This document shows, in pieces, positions 24,011 through 31,489 of a stretch of 38,692 nt of DNA. The stretch covers positions 1 to 38,692 of the forward strand of contig JAISNP010000028.1 of assembly GCA_031276175.1 (NCBI GenBank), written 5' to 3'. How positions within the stretch are numbered: the stretch's first letter is position 1; every line of letters begins with the position of its first letter. This DNA is from Tannerella sp. (GTDB taxonomy: Bacteria; Bacteroidota; Bacteroidia; Bacteroidales; Tannerellaceae). The translations under genes and the position numbers were made by a program. Below the pieces are notes generated by a model. It made no database searches, was not told the DNA's origin, and saw nothing but the letters and a program-made list of their open reading frames with translations.

Positions 24011-26995
24011 ATGAAAAAACAAGTTTATTTTAATTCAAACACAGAAAAAAAGAATCGTATGAGAAATTCGTTTTTATATATTACAACAATTTTACTGGCG
24101 TGCTTCGCTACGACGGTGTGGGCGCAAAACACAACTGTTTCCGGTACCGTAACGGATGCCGGAGGCGAAGCGCTTATCGGAGTAAACGTACAGGTGAAAG
24201 GCACTACGGGAGGCACAATTACGGACATGGACGGGAAATACTCCGTTCAGGTTTCCGGCAATCAGGTGCTGTCGTTTTCCTACGTCGGATACCAAACGCA
24301 GGAAATTGCAGTCGAAAATCGACGTACAATAGATGTAGTATTGGTAGAAGATGCGCAGAGCCTTGACGAAGTGGTTGTCGTCGGATACGGCAGCACGGTA
24401 AAGCGCGACTTGACCACGGCCGTAACCAGCGTCAGGAACAAAGACTTCCTTCAGGGCGCAGTGAACGACCCGATGCAGATGGTAGACGGGAAAGTAGCCG
24501 GTCTGACCGTATCGAGTACCGCCGCCGGCGACCCCAACACAAGTTCCGGCTTGCAGGTACGCGGCGCCTCTTCGCTCAAGGCGGGTAACGGTCCGCTGGT
24601 CATCATCGACGGGATGCCGGGCGGCGATCTTCGCAACCTCGCACAGCAGGATATTGAGTCCATCACCGTCCTCAAAGACGGCTCGGCGGCGGCCATCTAC
24701 GGCTCGCGCGGGGCGAACGGCGTCATCCTCGTGCAGACCAAACAGGGTAAGGCAGGAAAAGTATCCATCAACTACGACGGCTACGTGAATCATCTCATGG
24801 TAGCTGCCCAGCCGGACATCCTTTCGCCCGCAGAGTTTGTCGCCAAGGGACGCGCCAAGGATTTCGGCTCACGCACGGACTGGTACGACGAGTTGCTGAA
24901 CAAAAACAACGTGGGACACAACCACAACATCGCACTTTCCGGCGGCAGCGAAAGCAGCATTTTCCGTATCTCGGCCAACTATCGCGAGGCCGAGGGTATT
25001 GATATTGCTACCGGACGAAAGGAGTACGGCCTGCGCGGAAGTTTCAAGCAGACTACCCTTGAGGGACTTCTGGAAGTGGGAGGAAACATTTCATACCGCC
25101 TGGCGGACGAGGACTACACCGACTACGGGTCTTTTCGCGTAGCCACAAAGTTGAATCCGACCGTCGACAAGAACGAAATGAACTACTTCAAGGGGCGTTA
25201 CGACGAATGGAATCCCATCAAAAATCTTACCGAACGCACAAACGGCGCAAGTCAGGAGTATGCCACGATGGACTTCAACATCAAGCTCAATCTGCTGGAG
25301 AACCTGAACACGGAGTTGAAACTTGCCCGTCAGGGACACGGCAAGAAGCACCACGAGTACTACACCAAGGCGCATCGCGAATCGATCGACAATGCGCGCG
25401 CCGGACGTGCCCGCATCGAGCAGGAGAACTGGGTGGACTGGACGCTGGAATGGGTCGGGAATTATTCTTTCAAAATCGGGAAGAACGATTTCAAAATCAT
25501 GGGCGGATATTCCTATCAGGAGTTCAACTTCGAGAGGTTCCATGCCGAAAACATGGACTTCCCCAGCGACGTGTTCTCGTGGCACAATCTCGACGCCGGT
25601 AAATGGAACAAGGCCGACGGCCGTCTCGGAATGGATTCGGGAAAGAGCAAGGAGAAAACAATTGCCTTCCTCGGCCGTCTGAACTACGACTTCGACAATC
25701 TGTTCCTGCTCACCGCCTCGTTGCGCTACGAAGGGAATACGAAGTTCGGAGACGACCATAAGTGGGGCGCCTTCCCGGCCGCATCGGCCGCATGGCGTTT
25801 CTCAAGGCTTTCGTTTTTCGAGGATGCCGAACAGGTGAACGATTTGAAGTTCCGCCTGTCGTACGGCGTCACCGGGCGGTCGGGCTTCGACAAATACATC
25901 GCCCTGGCAAAATATTCGGGATACGGATGGCAAATCGACAGCAACGGACAGTGGATACAGGTCTACGGGCCGGGTAACAATCCGAACACGACGCTGGGAT
26001 GGGAAAAGGTCATTTCCTACAATATGGGTATCGACTATACGCTGTTCGATTCGCGCCTGAGCGGTAATCTCGACTTCTTCATCCGCGAGGGTAAGGACGT
26101 CATTGCCGAGTACGACGCACCCGTCCCCCCGTTCCTCCACCAGAACATCTGGACGAACGTGGGCACCACCTCCGCAAAGGGTCTTGAACTGCAATTTAAC
26201 TGGGAAGCCGTCCGCGGTAAGGATTTCGGATATACGGTATACGGAACGGCCTCGTACATCAAGTCCGTCCTGAAATCGTTCTCCAATTCGACCTATACCA
26301 AGGGTTACATCGACGGCAGCGGACTGCCTTCGCCCGGTAATCCGGGACCGGCGCAACGCCTGGCCGAAGACGTCGAAATCGGCTCTTTCTTCGGCTACCG
26401 CTATGCGGGAGTTGACGAACAGGGACGAATCATGATCTACAAGGGCGGACAGGTCGGCGCCGAAACCATCCTCGCCGACAATGCGCAGGATTCCGACCGT
26501 ACCTTCATCGGCAACGGTGCGCCCAAGTGGGAACTGTCGCTGGGAAATACCTTTACCTACAAAGGTTTTGACCTCGGCCTGTATTTCCGCGGACGTTTTG
26601 ACTACGACATCCTGAACGTGGAACAGATGTACTACGGCCTGCAGGCCGAGCCGGAGGTGAACCTTCTGCATTCGGCCTACGAGGCGAACGGGCATATTCT
26701 GGGCGGCAAGAAGGTGTGCGACTATTTCATTGAGTCGGGCGATTTCCTCAAGCTGGACAACATTACGCTGGGCTGGACGCCGAAAATCAACAACAAGTGG
26801 ATTTCCGGTCTGCGCGTCTACGGAACGATGACCAACGTGTTTACGCTCACCAGCTTTTCCGGCATGGATCCGGCTTCGATCCGTACCACCGGACTTTGGC
26901 CGGGAATGCGCAGCAGCGGAGGCGACGATTCCAACCCGATGGACGTGTATCCTACGACGCGGAACCTGACCTTTGGTATTCAAATCAGTTATTAA
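24011..26995 (+). CDS. SusC/RagA-family TonB-linked outer-membrane transporter
   Basis: A 994 aa protein of normal SusC length. A long N-terminal region with an internal ATG at 24059 (MRNSFLYITT) precedes the signal sequence, which ends near VWAQ. Next come a carboxypeptidase-regulatory-like domain (about 42-115: GTVTDAGGEALIGVNVQVKG), a TonB-box-like DEVVVVGYG, a plug (about 125-235: LQVRGASSL, PLVIIDGMPGG, IESITVLKDGSAAAIYGSRGANGVI) and the 22-strand barrel. It moves glycans or peptides across the outer membrane with energy from TonB. The SusD gene follows after 21 bp. No sigma/anti-sigma, HTCS or hydrolase gene lies beside it, so the substrate is unknown. Confidence 0.96.
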   Translation: MKKQVYFNSNTEKKNRMRNSFLYITTILLACFATTVWAQNTTVSGTVTDAGGEALIGVNVQVKGTTGGTITDMDGKYSVQVSGNQVLSFSYVGYQTQEIAVENRRTIDVVLVEDAQSLDEVVVVGYGSTVKRDLTTAVTSVRNKDFLQGAVNDPMQMVDGKVAGLTVSSTAAGDPNTSSGLQVRGASSLKAGNGPLVIIDGMPGGDLRNLAQQDIESITVLKDGSAAAIYGSRGANGVILVQTKQGKAGKVSINYDGYVNHLMVAAQPDILSPAEFVAKGRAKDFGSRTDWYDELLNKNNVGHNHNIALSGGSESSIFRISANYREAEGIDIATGRKEYGLRGSFKQTTLEGLLEVGGNISYRLADEDYTDYGSFRVATKLNPTVDKNEMNYFKGRYDEWNPIKNLTERTNGASQEYATMDFNIKLNLLENLNTELKLARQGHGKKHHEYYTKAHRESIDNARAGRARIEQENWVDWTLEWVGNYSFKIGKNDFKIMGGYSYQEFNFERFHAENMDFPSDVFSWHNLDAGKWNKADGRLGMDSGKSKEKTIAFLGRLNYDFDNLFLLTASLRYEGNTKFGDDHKWGAFPAASAAWRFSRLSFFEDAEQVNDLKFRLSYGVTGRSGFDKYIALAKYSGYGWQIDSNGQWIQVYGPGNNPNTTLGWEKVISYNMGIDYTLFDSRLSGNLDFFIREGKDVIAEYDAPVPPFLHQNIWTNVGTTSAKGLELQFNWEAVRGKDFGYTVYGTASYIKSVLKSFSNSTYTKGYIDGSGLPSPGNPGPAQRLAEDVEIGSFFGYRYAGVDEQGRIMIYKGGQVGAETILADNAQDSDRTFIGNGAPKWELSLGNTFTYKGFDLGLYFRGRFDYDILNVEQMYYGLQAEPEVNLLHSAYEANGHILGGKKVCDYFIESGDFLKLDNITLGWTPKINNKWISGLRVYGTMTNVFTLTSFSGMDPASIRTTGLWPGMRSSGGDDSNPMDVYPTTRNLTFGIQISY

Positions 26996-27016
26996 TCCTT
27001 TTAATACAGAAAAGAT

Positions 27017-28720
27017 ATGAGACATTATAAGTATTTAGCGATTTCGTTACTGCTCGGCGTAGCGCTTGCAGCGTGTACGGATTTGACGGAAGAACCGTTC
27101 GACGTATTGACGAAAGAAAATTATTTTACGGACAAAAATTCCGTAGAAGCAGCCGTACTCCGCCCCTACGAGCATGGTCACTGGTGTGCATGGGACGGCG
27201 ACAGGTGGCATTTGCAGGAATTGACGGCCGACCATTTCGTGTGGACTCAAAAAGGAAAACACGGATGGGACGAAGGACAGTGGGTACGGCTTCACGGCCA
27301 CAACTGGGATTATCTGCAGGGACAGGTGAACGGAAGCTGGGTAGGCCCCTATCAGGGGATTGCGCAGATCAACAGCCTGCTGCTCGATTTCGAAGCGCTC
27401 GACTTCGGGGCGATCGGCATTACCGAGGCGGAGAAAAGCAACTACGTCGGCGAGCTGCGCGCGCTGAGAGTATGGTATTACACGTTCCTGATCGACTTTT
27501 TCCGCTACGTGCCCATTGTCGAAGACATAAGCACGCTCCAGCCGCAGTCCTCCCCGCAGGAGGTGTTTGCGTACATGGAGAAGGAACTCAACGAGTGTAT
27601 ACCGGGACTGAACAGCAAGGCTTCGACGGGACACTTCTCGCAGGCAAGCGCCGCCGCGCTGCTCGTAAGGATGTATCTCAACGCCGAAAAGTGGATCGGA
27701 AAGCCGATGTATACCGAATGTGCCGCCGTGGCGCAGGATATTATCAACGGCAAATACGGCAATTTTTCCATCGACCCCGACTACCGCGGGCCTTTCCACC
27801 GTTCGCTCGTCGGATCGCCCTCGCCCGAAAACCTCTTCGAATGGCCGCACAAGCGTAACGTCTACGAACTGGGATGGATGTATTCCGCCTTCCACCACTA
27901 CAAGTCGAACTCTATCCTGAACACCGACGGCTGGAACGGATACAACGGCATACACCTCTCGCCCTCGCGCGATGCCGACGGCAACCTGTACACCTACAAG
28001 TTGGGAATGCCCTACGAAAAGTATGCCGACGTGGACTACCGGAAGCAAAACTACGAAGTCATCAACGAAGCGGGCGATACGAAGGGATTCTTCCTCGTCG
28101 GACAACAGTACGAGTTCGACCGCGCCAAGGGATACGGCTACGACCTGTCGAAACCCGTAACCGGCTCGGAAGAATACACCGGGCAGCCGCTCATCTTCGT
28201 CGATCAGGTAGGACGATTCTCCGAACGCCCGAACGGACGCTGGCTCGAAGGTTCGACCGTCACCACAGGCGAAGAAAACTCAGGCATCAGGCTGCTGAAA
28301 TTCGGCCCCCTCTCGCACGGTCACGGGCTGTTCATGTCCAACTCCATCGCCGAAGTCCGGCTGGCCGAAATCTACTACTCCCTGGCCGAATGTAAATACA
28401 GGGCAGGAGACAAGGCCGCCGCCGCAAAACTGCTCGACGCCGTGCGCGTACGCAACTATCCCCCGGAAGAATGGCCGGCATACAGCTACGAACAGCACCC
28501 CGAACGGCTCACCGACCAGGAGTTTATCGACGAATGGGGACGCGAGTTCCTCGGCGAACACCGCCGCCGCACCGACCTCATCCGCTGGGGACGATTTTCC
28601 GAAGCATGGTGGGACAAGGAAGCCGACAAGACGGACAAGGATTACGAAATATTCCCCATCCCCTCGCGCATCCTCAATTCAAACCCGCTCCTGAAGCAAA
28701 CAACCAGAGGTTGGGAATGA
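27017..28720 (+). CDS. SusD/RagB-family surface lipoprotein
   Basis: A 567 aa lipoprotein with a type II signal peptide (LGVALAAC, lipidated Cys20). The N-terminal SusD-like part shows TDLTEEPFDVLTKENYF and later YVGELRALRVWYYTFLIDFFRYVPIV, the TPR-like core typical of the family. The C-terminal part has AEIYYSLAECKYRAGDKAAAAKLLDAVRVRNY and ends in FPIPSRILNSNPLLKQ, the usual SusD ending. It binds the substrate at the cell surface and forms a lid on the SusC barrel. It shares a transcript with the SusC gene and is followed by a terminator. Confidence 0.96.
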   Translation: MRHYKYLAISLLLGVALAACTDLTEEPFDVLTKENYFTDKNSVEAAVLRPYEHGHWCAWDGDRWHLQELTADHFVWTQKGKHGWDEGQWVRLHGHNWDYLQGQVNGSWVGPYQGIAQINSLLLDFEALDFGAIGITEAEKSNYVGELRALRVWYYTFLIDFFRYVPIVEDISTLQPQSSPQEVFAYMEKELNECIPGLNSKASTGHFSQASAAALLVRMYLNAEKWIGKPMYTECAAVAQDIINGKYGNFSIDPDYRGPFHRSLVGSPSPENLFEWPHKRNVYELGWMYSAFHHYKSNSILNTDGWNGYNGIHLSPSRDADGNLYTYKLGMPYEKYADVDYRKQNYEVINEAGDTKGFFLVGQQYEFDRAKGYGYDLSKPVTGSEEYTGQPLIFVDQVGRFSERPNGRWLEGSTVTTGEENSGIRLLKFGPLSHGHGLFMSNSIAEVRLAEIYYSLAECKYRAGDKAAAAKLLDAVRVRNYPPEEWPAYSYEQHPERLTDQEFIDEWGREFLGEHRRRTDLIRWGRFSEAWWDKEADKTDKDYEIFPIPSRILNSNPLLKQTTRGWE

Positions 28721-28756
28721 AGCGAATGATTGCCGGGTGAATCCGCATTTCATGAA

Positions 28757-28795
28757 AAACGGACGGTTGACGTAAAATCAATCGTCCGTTTCTTC
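28757..28795 (+). terminator. Intrinsic terminator of the SusC/SusD operon
   Basis: A 14 bp stem (28757-28770 with 28778-28791, one G-U pair) has a 7 nt loop and is followed by TTTCTTC. It starts 36 bp after the SusD stop codon. Confidence 0.8.
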
Positions 28796-28904
28796 ATCAT
28801 ACATCATCCTTCATACCTCCTTCCCCCACGCATCGCTCATATCCCGCCGTGCACAGCGCTTCCGCCACTCTTTAGTTAATTATTCTTATTTTTACGCCTC
28901 GCCC

Positions 28905-28935
28905 TTGTTTTTTACAAAAACTGTCTTTACTTTTG
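28905..28935 (+). promoter_or_regulatory. Promoter in front of 21 bp array 2 (TTG, 20 bp, TACTTTTG)
   Basis: TTG at 28905-28907 and TACTTTTG at 28928-28935 are spaced by 20 bp, the usual Bacteroidetes arrangement. The start of transcription should be near 28942, 18 nt before the ATG at 28960. No other good promoter is seen before the gene at 29281, so the array probably forms part of its mRNA leader. Confidence 0.65.
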
Positions 28936-28959
28936 AACATTAAAATTTAATCCATCAAG

Positions 28960-29268
28960 ATGCACGGTTTCTCATTTTTTACAACACACTATTACCCGGA
29001 ACTTCGCGGGACGAACTTAAAACCGCGAATTTATAACTTGAAACCGCGCGGTTTCAACTTAGAACTGCGCGGTTGCAACTTAAAACCGCGCGGTCGCAAC
29101 TTAGAACCGCGCGGTCGCAACTTAAAACCGCGCGGTTGCAACTTAGAACCGCGCGGTTGCAACTTAAAACTGCGCGGTTGCAACTTAGAACCGCGCGGTT
29201 GCAACTCAGAACCGCGCGGTTGCAACTTGGAACCGCGCGGTGCGGAATACTCAATTATTAATTTCTAA
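28960..29268 (+). CDS. 102 aa open frame encoding heptads N-L-K/E-P-R-G-C
   Basis: After an 18-residue leader (MHGFSFFTTHYYPELRGT) the frame encodes eleven heptads, of which NLKPRGC and NLEPRGC are the commonest, then EYSIINF and a stop 12 bp before the next gene. All full units are exactly 21 bp, so the frame is kept throughout. Third residues alternate Lys and Glu. Variation is mostly non-synonymous (Pro to Leu, Cys to Arg), and the other strand is also open, which argues against selection on the protein. It may be a translated leader, a repeat protein or only a by-product of the repeat. Confidence 0.3.
   Translation: MHGFSFFTTHYYPELRGTNLKPRIYNLKPRGFNLELRGCNLKPRGRNLEPRGRNLKPRGCNLEPRGCNLKLRGCNLEPRGCNSEPRGCNLEPRGAEYSIINF
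29014..29243. repeat. Tandem array 2: eleven units of 21 bp with palindromic core
   Basis: Ten full units of exactly 21 bp are followed by a last unit of 20 bp; a degenerate half unit precedes at 29000-29013. Each good unit carries the perfect 12 bp palindrome AACCGCGCGGTT; GTTGCAAC at each junction is a second palindrome. From the second to the ninth unit, AAA and GAA alternate at the same position, which shows a 42 bp higher-order period. There are no unique spacers. It differs in sequence from array 1 but has the same period, phase and palindrome position. Confidence 0.92.
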
Positions 29269-29280
29269 ACCCATTTAACT

Positions 29281-29949
29281 ATGTCAAACTTAGATTATTT
29301 ACCCGCCTCTTATGGAGGCCTGCTTACCTGGCTGCTGAACTTTATCACGTATCTGTCGCAAAAAGAAGTATTCGTGAGACTGGGTCTCGACGAAACGCGC
29401 ATCCTTGCTTTAAGTAGCGAAATCAACACTTATCGCAATGCGTGTGTACTGGCCGACGGCCCGAATGCCGGAAAGGCCGACCGACTTGACCGTAAAGAAA
29501 AGGCAGAGTCGATCAGTAAAACCATTCGGCACTATGTGAACGTGTCGCTCAGGTATAACGAAAACATGACCGACGAAGACCGCGTGATGCTGGGACTCAC
29601 CGTGCCCGACACGACGAATACGCCCGAAGGCGATACGGAAGAATTTCCCGAAATCGAAGTCGATACGGCCATCATCCGCCGTCTCAAGTGCAAATTCCTC
29701 AACCGCGAACATCGCATCGCCAAGCCGCCGCACGTGCACGGCGTCGAACTGCGTTCCGGTTTCATTCCCGACGGCGAAAAGCCCTCGCTCACCCAGCTGC
29801 TGAACTCTTCGTTCTCGACGCGCTCCACCATTACGATGGATTTCACCGACGAAGATCGCGGCAAGCGCTACGGACTGTGCGCCCGCTACGAAAACAACAC
29901 CGGCGGCAAAGGGCCGTTCGGGCCGATTGTGACCGTCTTTATCCCGTAG
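29281..29949 (+). CDS. Conserved protein of unknown function (KGPFGP C-terminus)
   Basis: A 222 aa soluble protein with no signal peptide or membrane helix. It begins MSNLDYLPASYGGLLTWL, has a helical first half with a run of charged residues (KADRLDRKEKAESISKTI) and a beta-rich C-terminal half that ends GLCARYENNTGGKGPFGPI and then VTVFIP. I know proteins with this N-terminal Asp-Tyr-x-Pro start and KGPFGP end from Bacteroidetes and some spirochaetes; all are hypothetical and no role is known. It lies 12 bp after the stop of the array 2 frame and is probably expressed from the promoter at 28905. Its regulation may depend on that array. Confidence 0.75.
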   Translation: MSNLDYLPASYGGLLTWLLNFITYLSQKEVFVRLGLDETRILALSSEINTYRNACVLADGPNAGKADRLDRKEKAESISKTIRHYVNVSLRYNENMTDEDRVMLGLTVPDTTNTPEGDTEEFPEIEVDTAIIRRLKCKFLNREHRIAKPPHVHGVELRSGFIPDGEKPSLTQLLNSSFSTRSTITMDFTDEDRGKRYGLCARYENNTGGKGPFGPIVTVFIP

Positions 29950-29954
29950 CGAAA

Positions 29955-30165
29955 CGATGAGCTATAAACGATGAGCGGTGAGCGGAGGATTGTTGGGGCG
30001 AGATTCTATCTCGCCTCTTCTATCACGGGAGATTCCATCTCAAACTATCGCAACGTGAGCGCGGAGAGCAGTCTCACACAGATAGCATCTCGCCGGAACA
30101 ACCGCCCGCCCATCACTCATCACTCATCACTCATAGCTCATAGTTTATAGTCCATAGTTTCATAA
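29955..30165. repeat. Palindromic repeat element, copy A (upstream of the BspA-like gene)
   Basis: The left half (GATGAGC, GGATTGTTGGGGCGAGATT) and the right half (ATCTCGCCGGAACAACC, then CATCACTCAT repeats) are imperfect inverted copies over about 60 bp. A small perfect hairpin (GGCGAGAT, TCT, ATCTCGCC) is at 29997-30015. The core contains CTCAAACTATCGCAAC, which recurs in copy B at 31146-31331. Both copies have the same orientation. Confidence 0.75.
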
Positions 30166-30183
30166 AACAAATCTCCCCCCTCA

Positions 30184-31134
30184 ATGAAAACAAAAACAGT
30201 TTTAAGCGCAATGCTGCTTGCGTGGTGCGTGGTGGCGGCGCAGGCAGGCGCGTACTGGAGCCATCCGGAGTTTCGTTTCAGCGAAGACGCCGGCGGAGGC
30301 GCAGCCGTAATCGGCTACACGGGCGACGGAGGCGACGTAATCATCCCCGACACGGCGACGCTGACGGTGACCGGCGGCAACGGCGAAATTACGGACGTCA
30401 TACATTATGCGGTCACGGCCATCAGGGGCGCTTTTTACCGGTGCGAAAGCCTGACGTCCGTAACCATTCCCGGCTCGGTCACGACGATAGGGAGCAACTC
30501 TTTTGGATATTGCCTCAACCTGACGTCCGTCAATATCCCCAACTTAGTCACGACGATTGAGGTTTGGGCTTTTAAAAACTGCAGCAGCCTGACGTCCGTA
30601 ACCATCCCCAACTCGGTAACAACGATTGAGAATAACGCTTTTGAAGGTTGCAGCGGCCTGACGTCCCTCACCATTCCAAAATCGGTTACGACGATTGGGG
30701 ATTACGCTTTTAACCATTGCAGCGGACTGACCGAAGTTACCGTAGAATGGGAAACGCCGCTTCCTTTCGGCAATTATTTCTATCCTTTTTCCGGCGTGAA
30801 ATTATCATTCTGTTTCCTGTTCGTTCCCGTCGGCACAAAGGCGCTGTACCGTGCAGCCAACGTATGGAAAGACTTCGGGACGATAGTCGAACAGAGTAGC
30901 GGGCAGGCAAACATCCGCGTCGAGCCGACGGAGATTGCGTATGCCGGCGGTACGCTGTCGGTAAATACGCCCCGTGCGGAAGTTGTGGAAATCTATTCCG
31001 TCACCGGCCTGTTGCTCCTCCGTGTGCGGAAAGATGCCGGGCAGGCCTCCTTCGACCTCCGCACCCTGCCCGGCGGCATACTGATTGCCCGCGGCGGCAG
31101 CGGATGGGTGAGGAAGATCGCTGCCCGCCGTTAG
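30184..31134 (+). CDS. BspA-like leucine-rich repeat protein with T9SS sorting domain
   Basis: A 316 aa exported protein. Signal peptide 1-21 (AWCVVAAQA), a beta-rich start (about 25-85), then about four LRR_5-type repeats of 23 residues (TSVTIPNSVTTIENNAFEGC pattern, about 95-185). The end (about 240-316) matches a type A sorting domain of the type IX secretion system (VVEIYSVTGLLLLRV, DLRTLPGGILIARGG). It is thus probably exported through T9SS to the cell surface or medium, as BspA-like adhesins are. It is short for the family. It is flanked by two direct copies of a palindromic repeat, and no promoter box was found. Confidence 0.88.
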   Translation: MKTKTVLSAMLLAWCVVAAQAGAYWSHPEFRFSEDAGGGAAVIGYTGDGGDVIIPDTATLTVTGGNGEITDVIHYAVTAIRGAFYRCESLTSVTIPGSVTTIGSNSFGYCLNLTSVNIPNLVTTIEVWAFKNCSSLTSVTIPNSVTTIENNAFEGCSGLTSLTIPKSVTTIGDYAFNHCSGLTEVTVEWETPLPFGNYFYPFSGVKLSFCFLFVPVGTKALYRAANVWKDFGTIVEQSSGQANIRVEPTEIAYAGGTLSVNTPRAEVVEIYSVTGLLLLRVRKDAGQASFDLRTLPGGILIARGGSGWVRKIAARR

Positions 31135-31145
31135 CGGCAAAACGG

Positions 31146-31331
31146 TTATGAACTATAAACTATGAGTGATGAGTGGGCGGTTGTTGGGGCGAGATTCCGG
31201 CTCAAACTATCGCAACTTGAGCGCGGAGAAAAGTCTCACACAGATAGAATCTGCGAAATAAATGCGACGAGATAGAATCTCGCCGGAACAACCGCCCGCT
31301 CATCACTCATCACTCATAGTTCATACATCAT
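31146..31331. repeat. Palindromic repeat element, copy B (downstream of the BspA-like gene)
   Basis: The outer arms ATGAGTGATGAGTGGGCGGT and its near reverse complement at 31288-31317 form a long inverted repeat. The inside shares CTCAAACTATCGCAAC, AGTCTCACACAGATAG and CCGGAACAACCGCCCG with copy A. This copy has an extra AATCTGCGAAATAAATGCG insertion relative to A. Confidence 0.75.
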
Positions 31332-31413
31332 ACCTCTTCAACCTCCATCCCCTACCTTTAGCGTGAGTTCGGCGCAGGAAAAGGCAAAAAGACCGGAACC
31401 GTAGCGCGCGCGG

Positions 31414-31468
31414 AGAAAAAAAGAATCCGTCCCGAAACCCTTCGTGCAAAGGGTTTTCGGGACGGATT
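31414..31468 (-). terminator. Intrinsic terminator of the oxidoreductase gene
   Basis: On the minus strand a long stem (about 19 bp, with one bulge; AATCCGTCCCG against CGGGACGGATT) is followed by CTTTTTTTC. It lies 22 bp after the stop codon of the Gfo/Idh/MocA gene. Confidence 0.88.
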
Positions 31469-31489
31469 TCGCGGTTGCTTAAACCGGCG

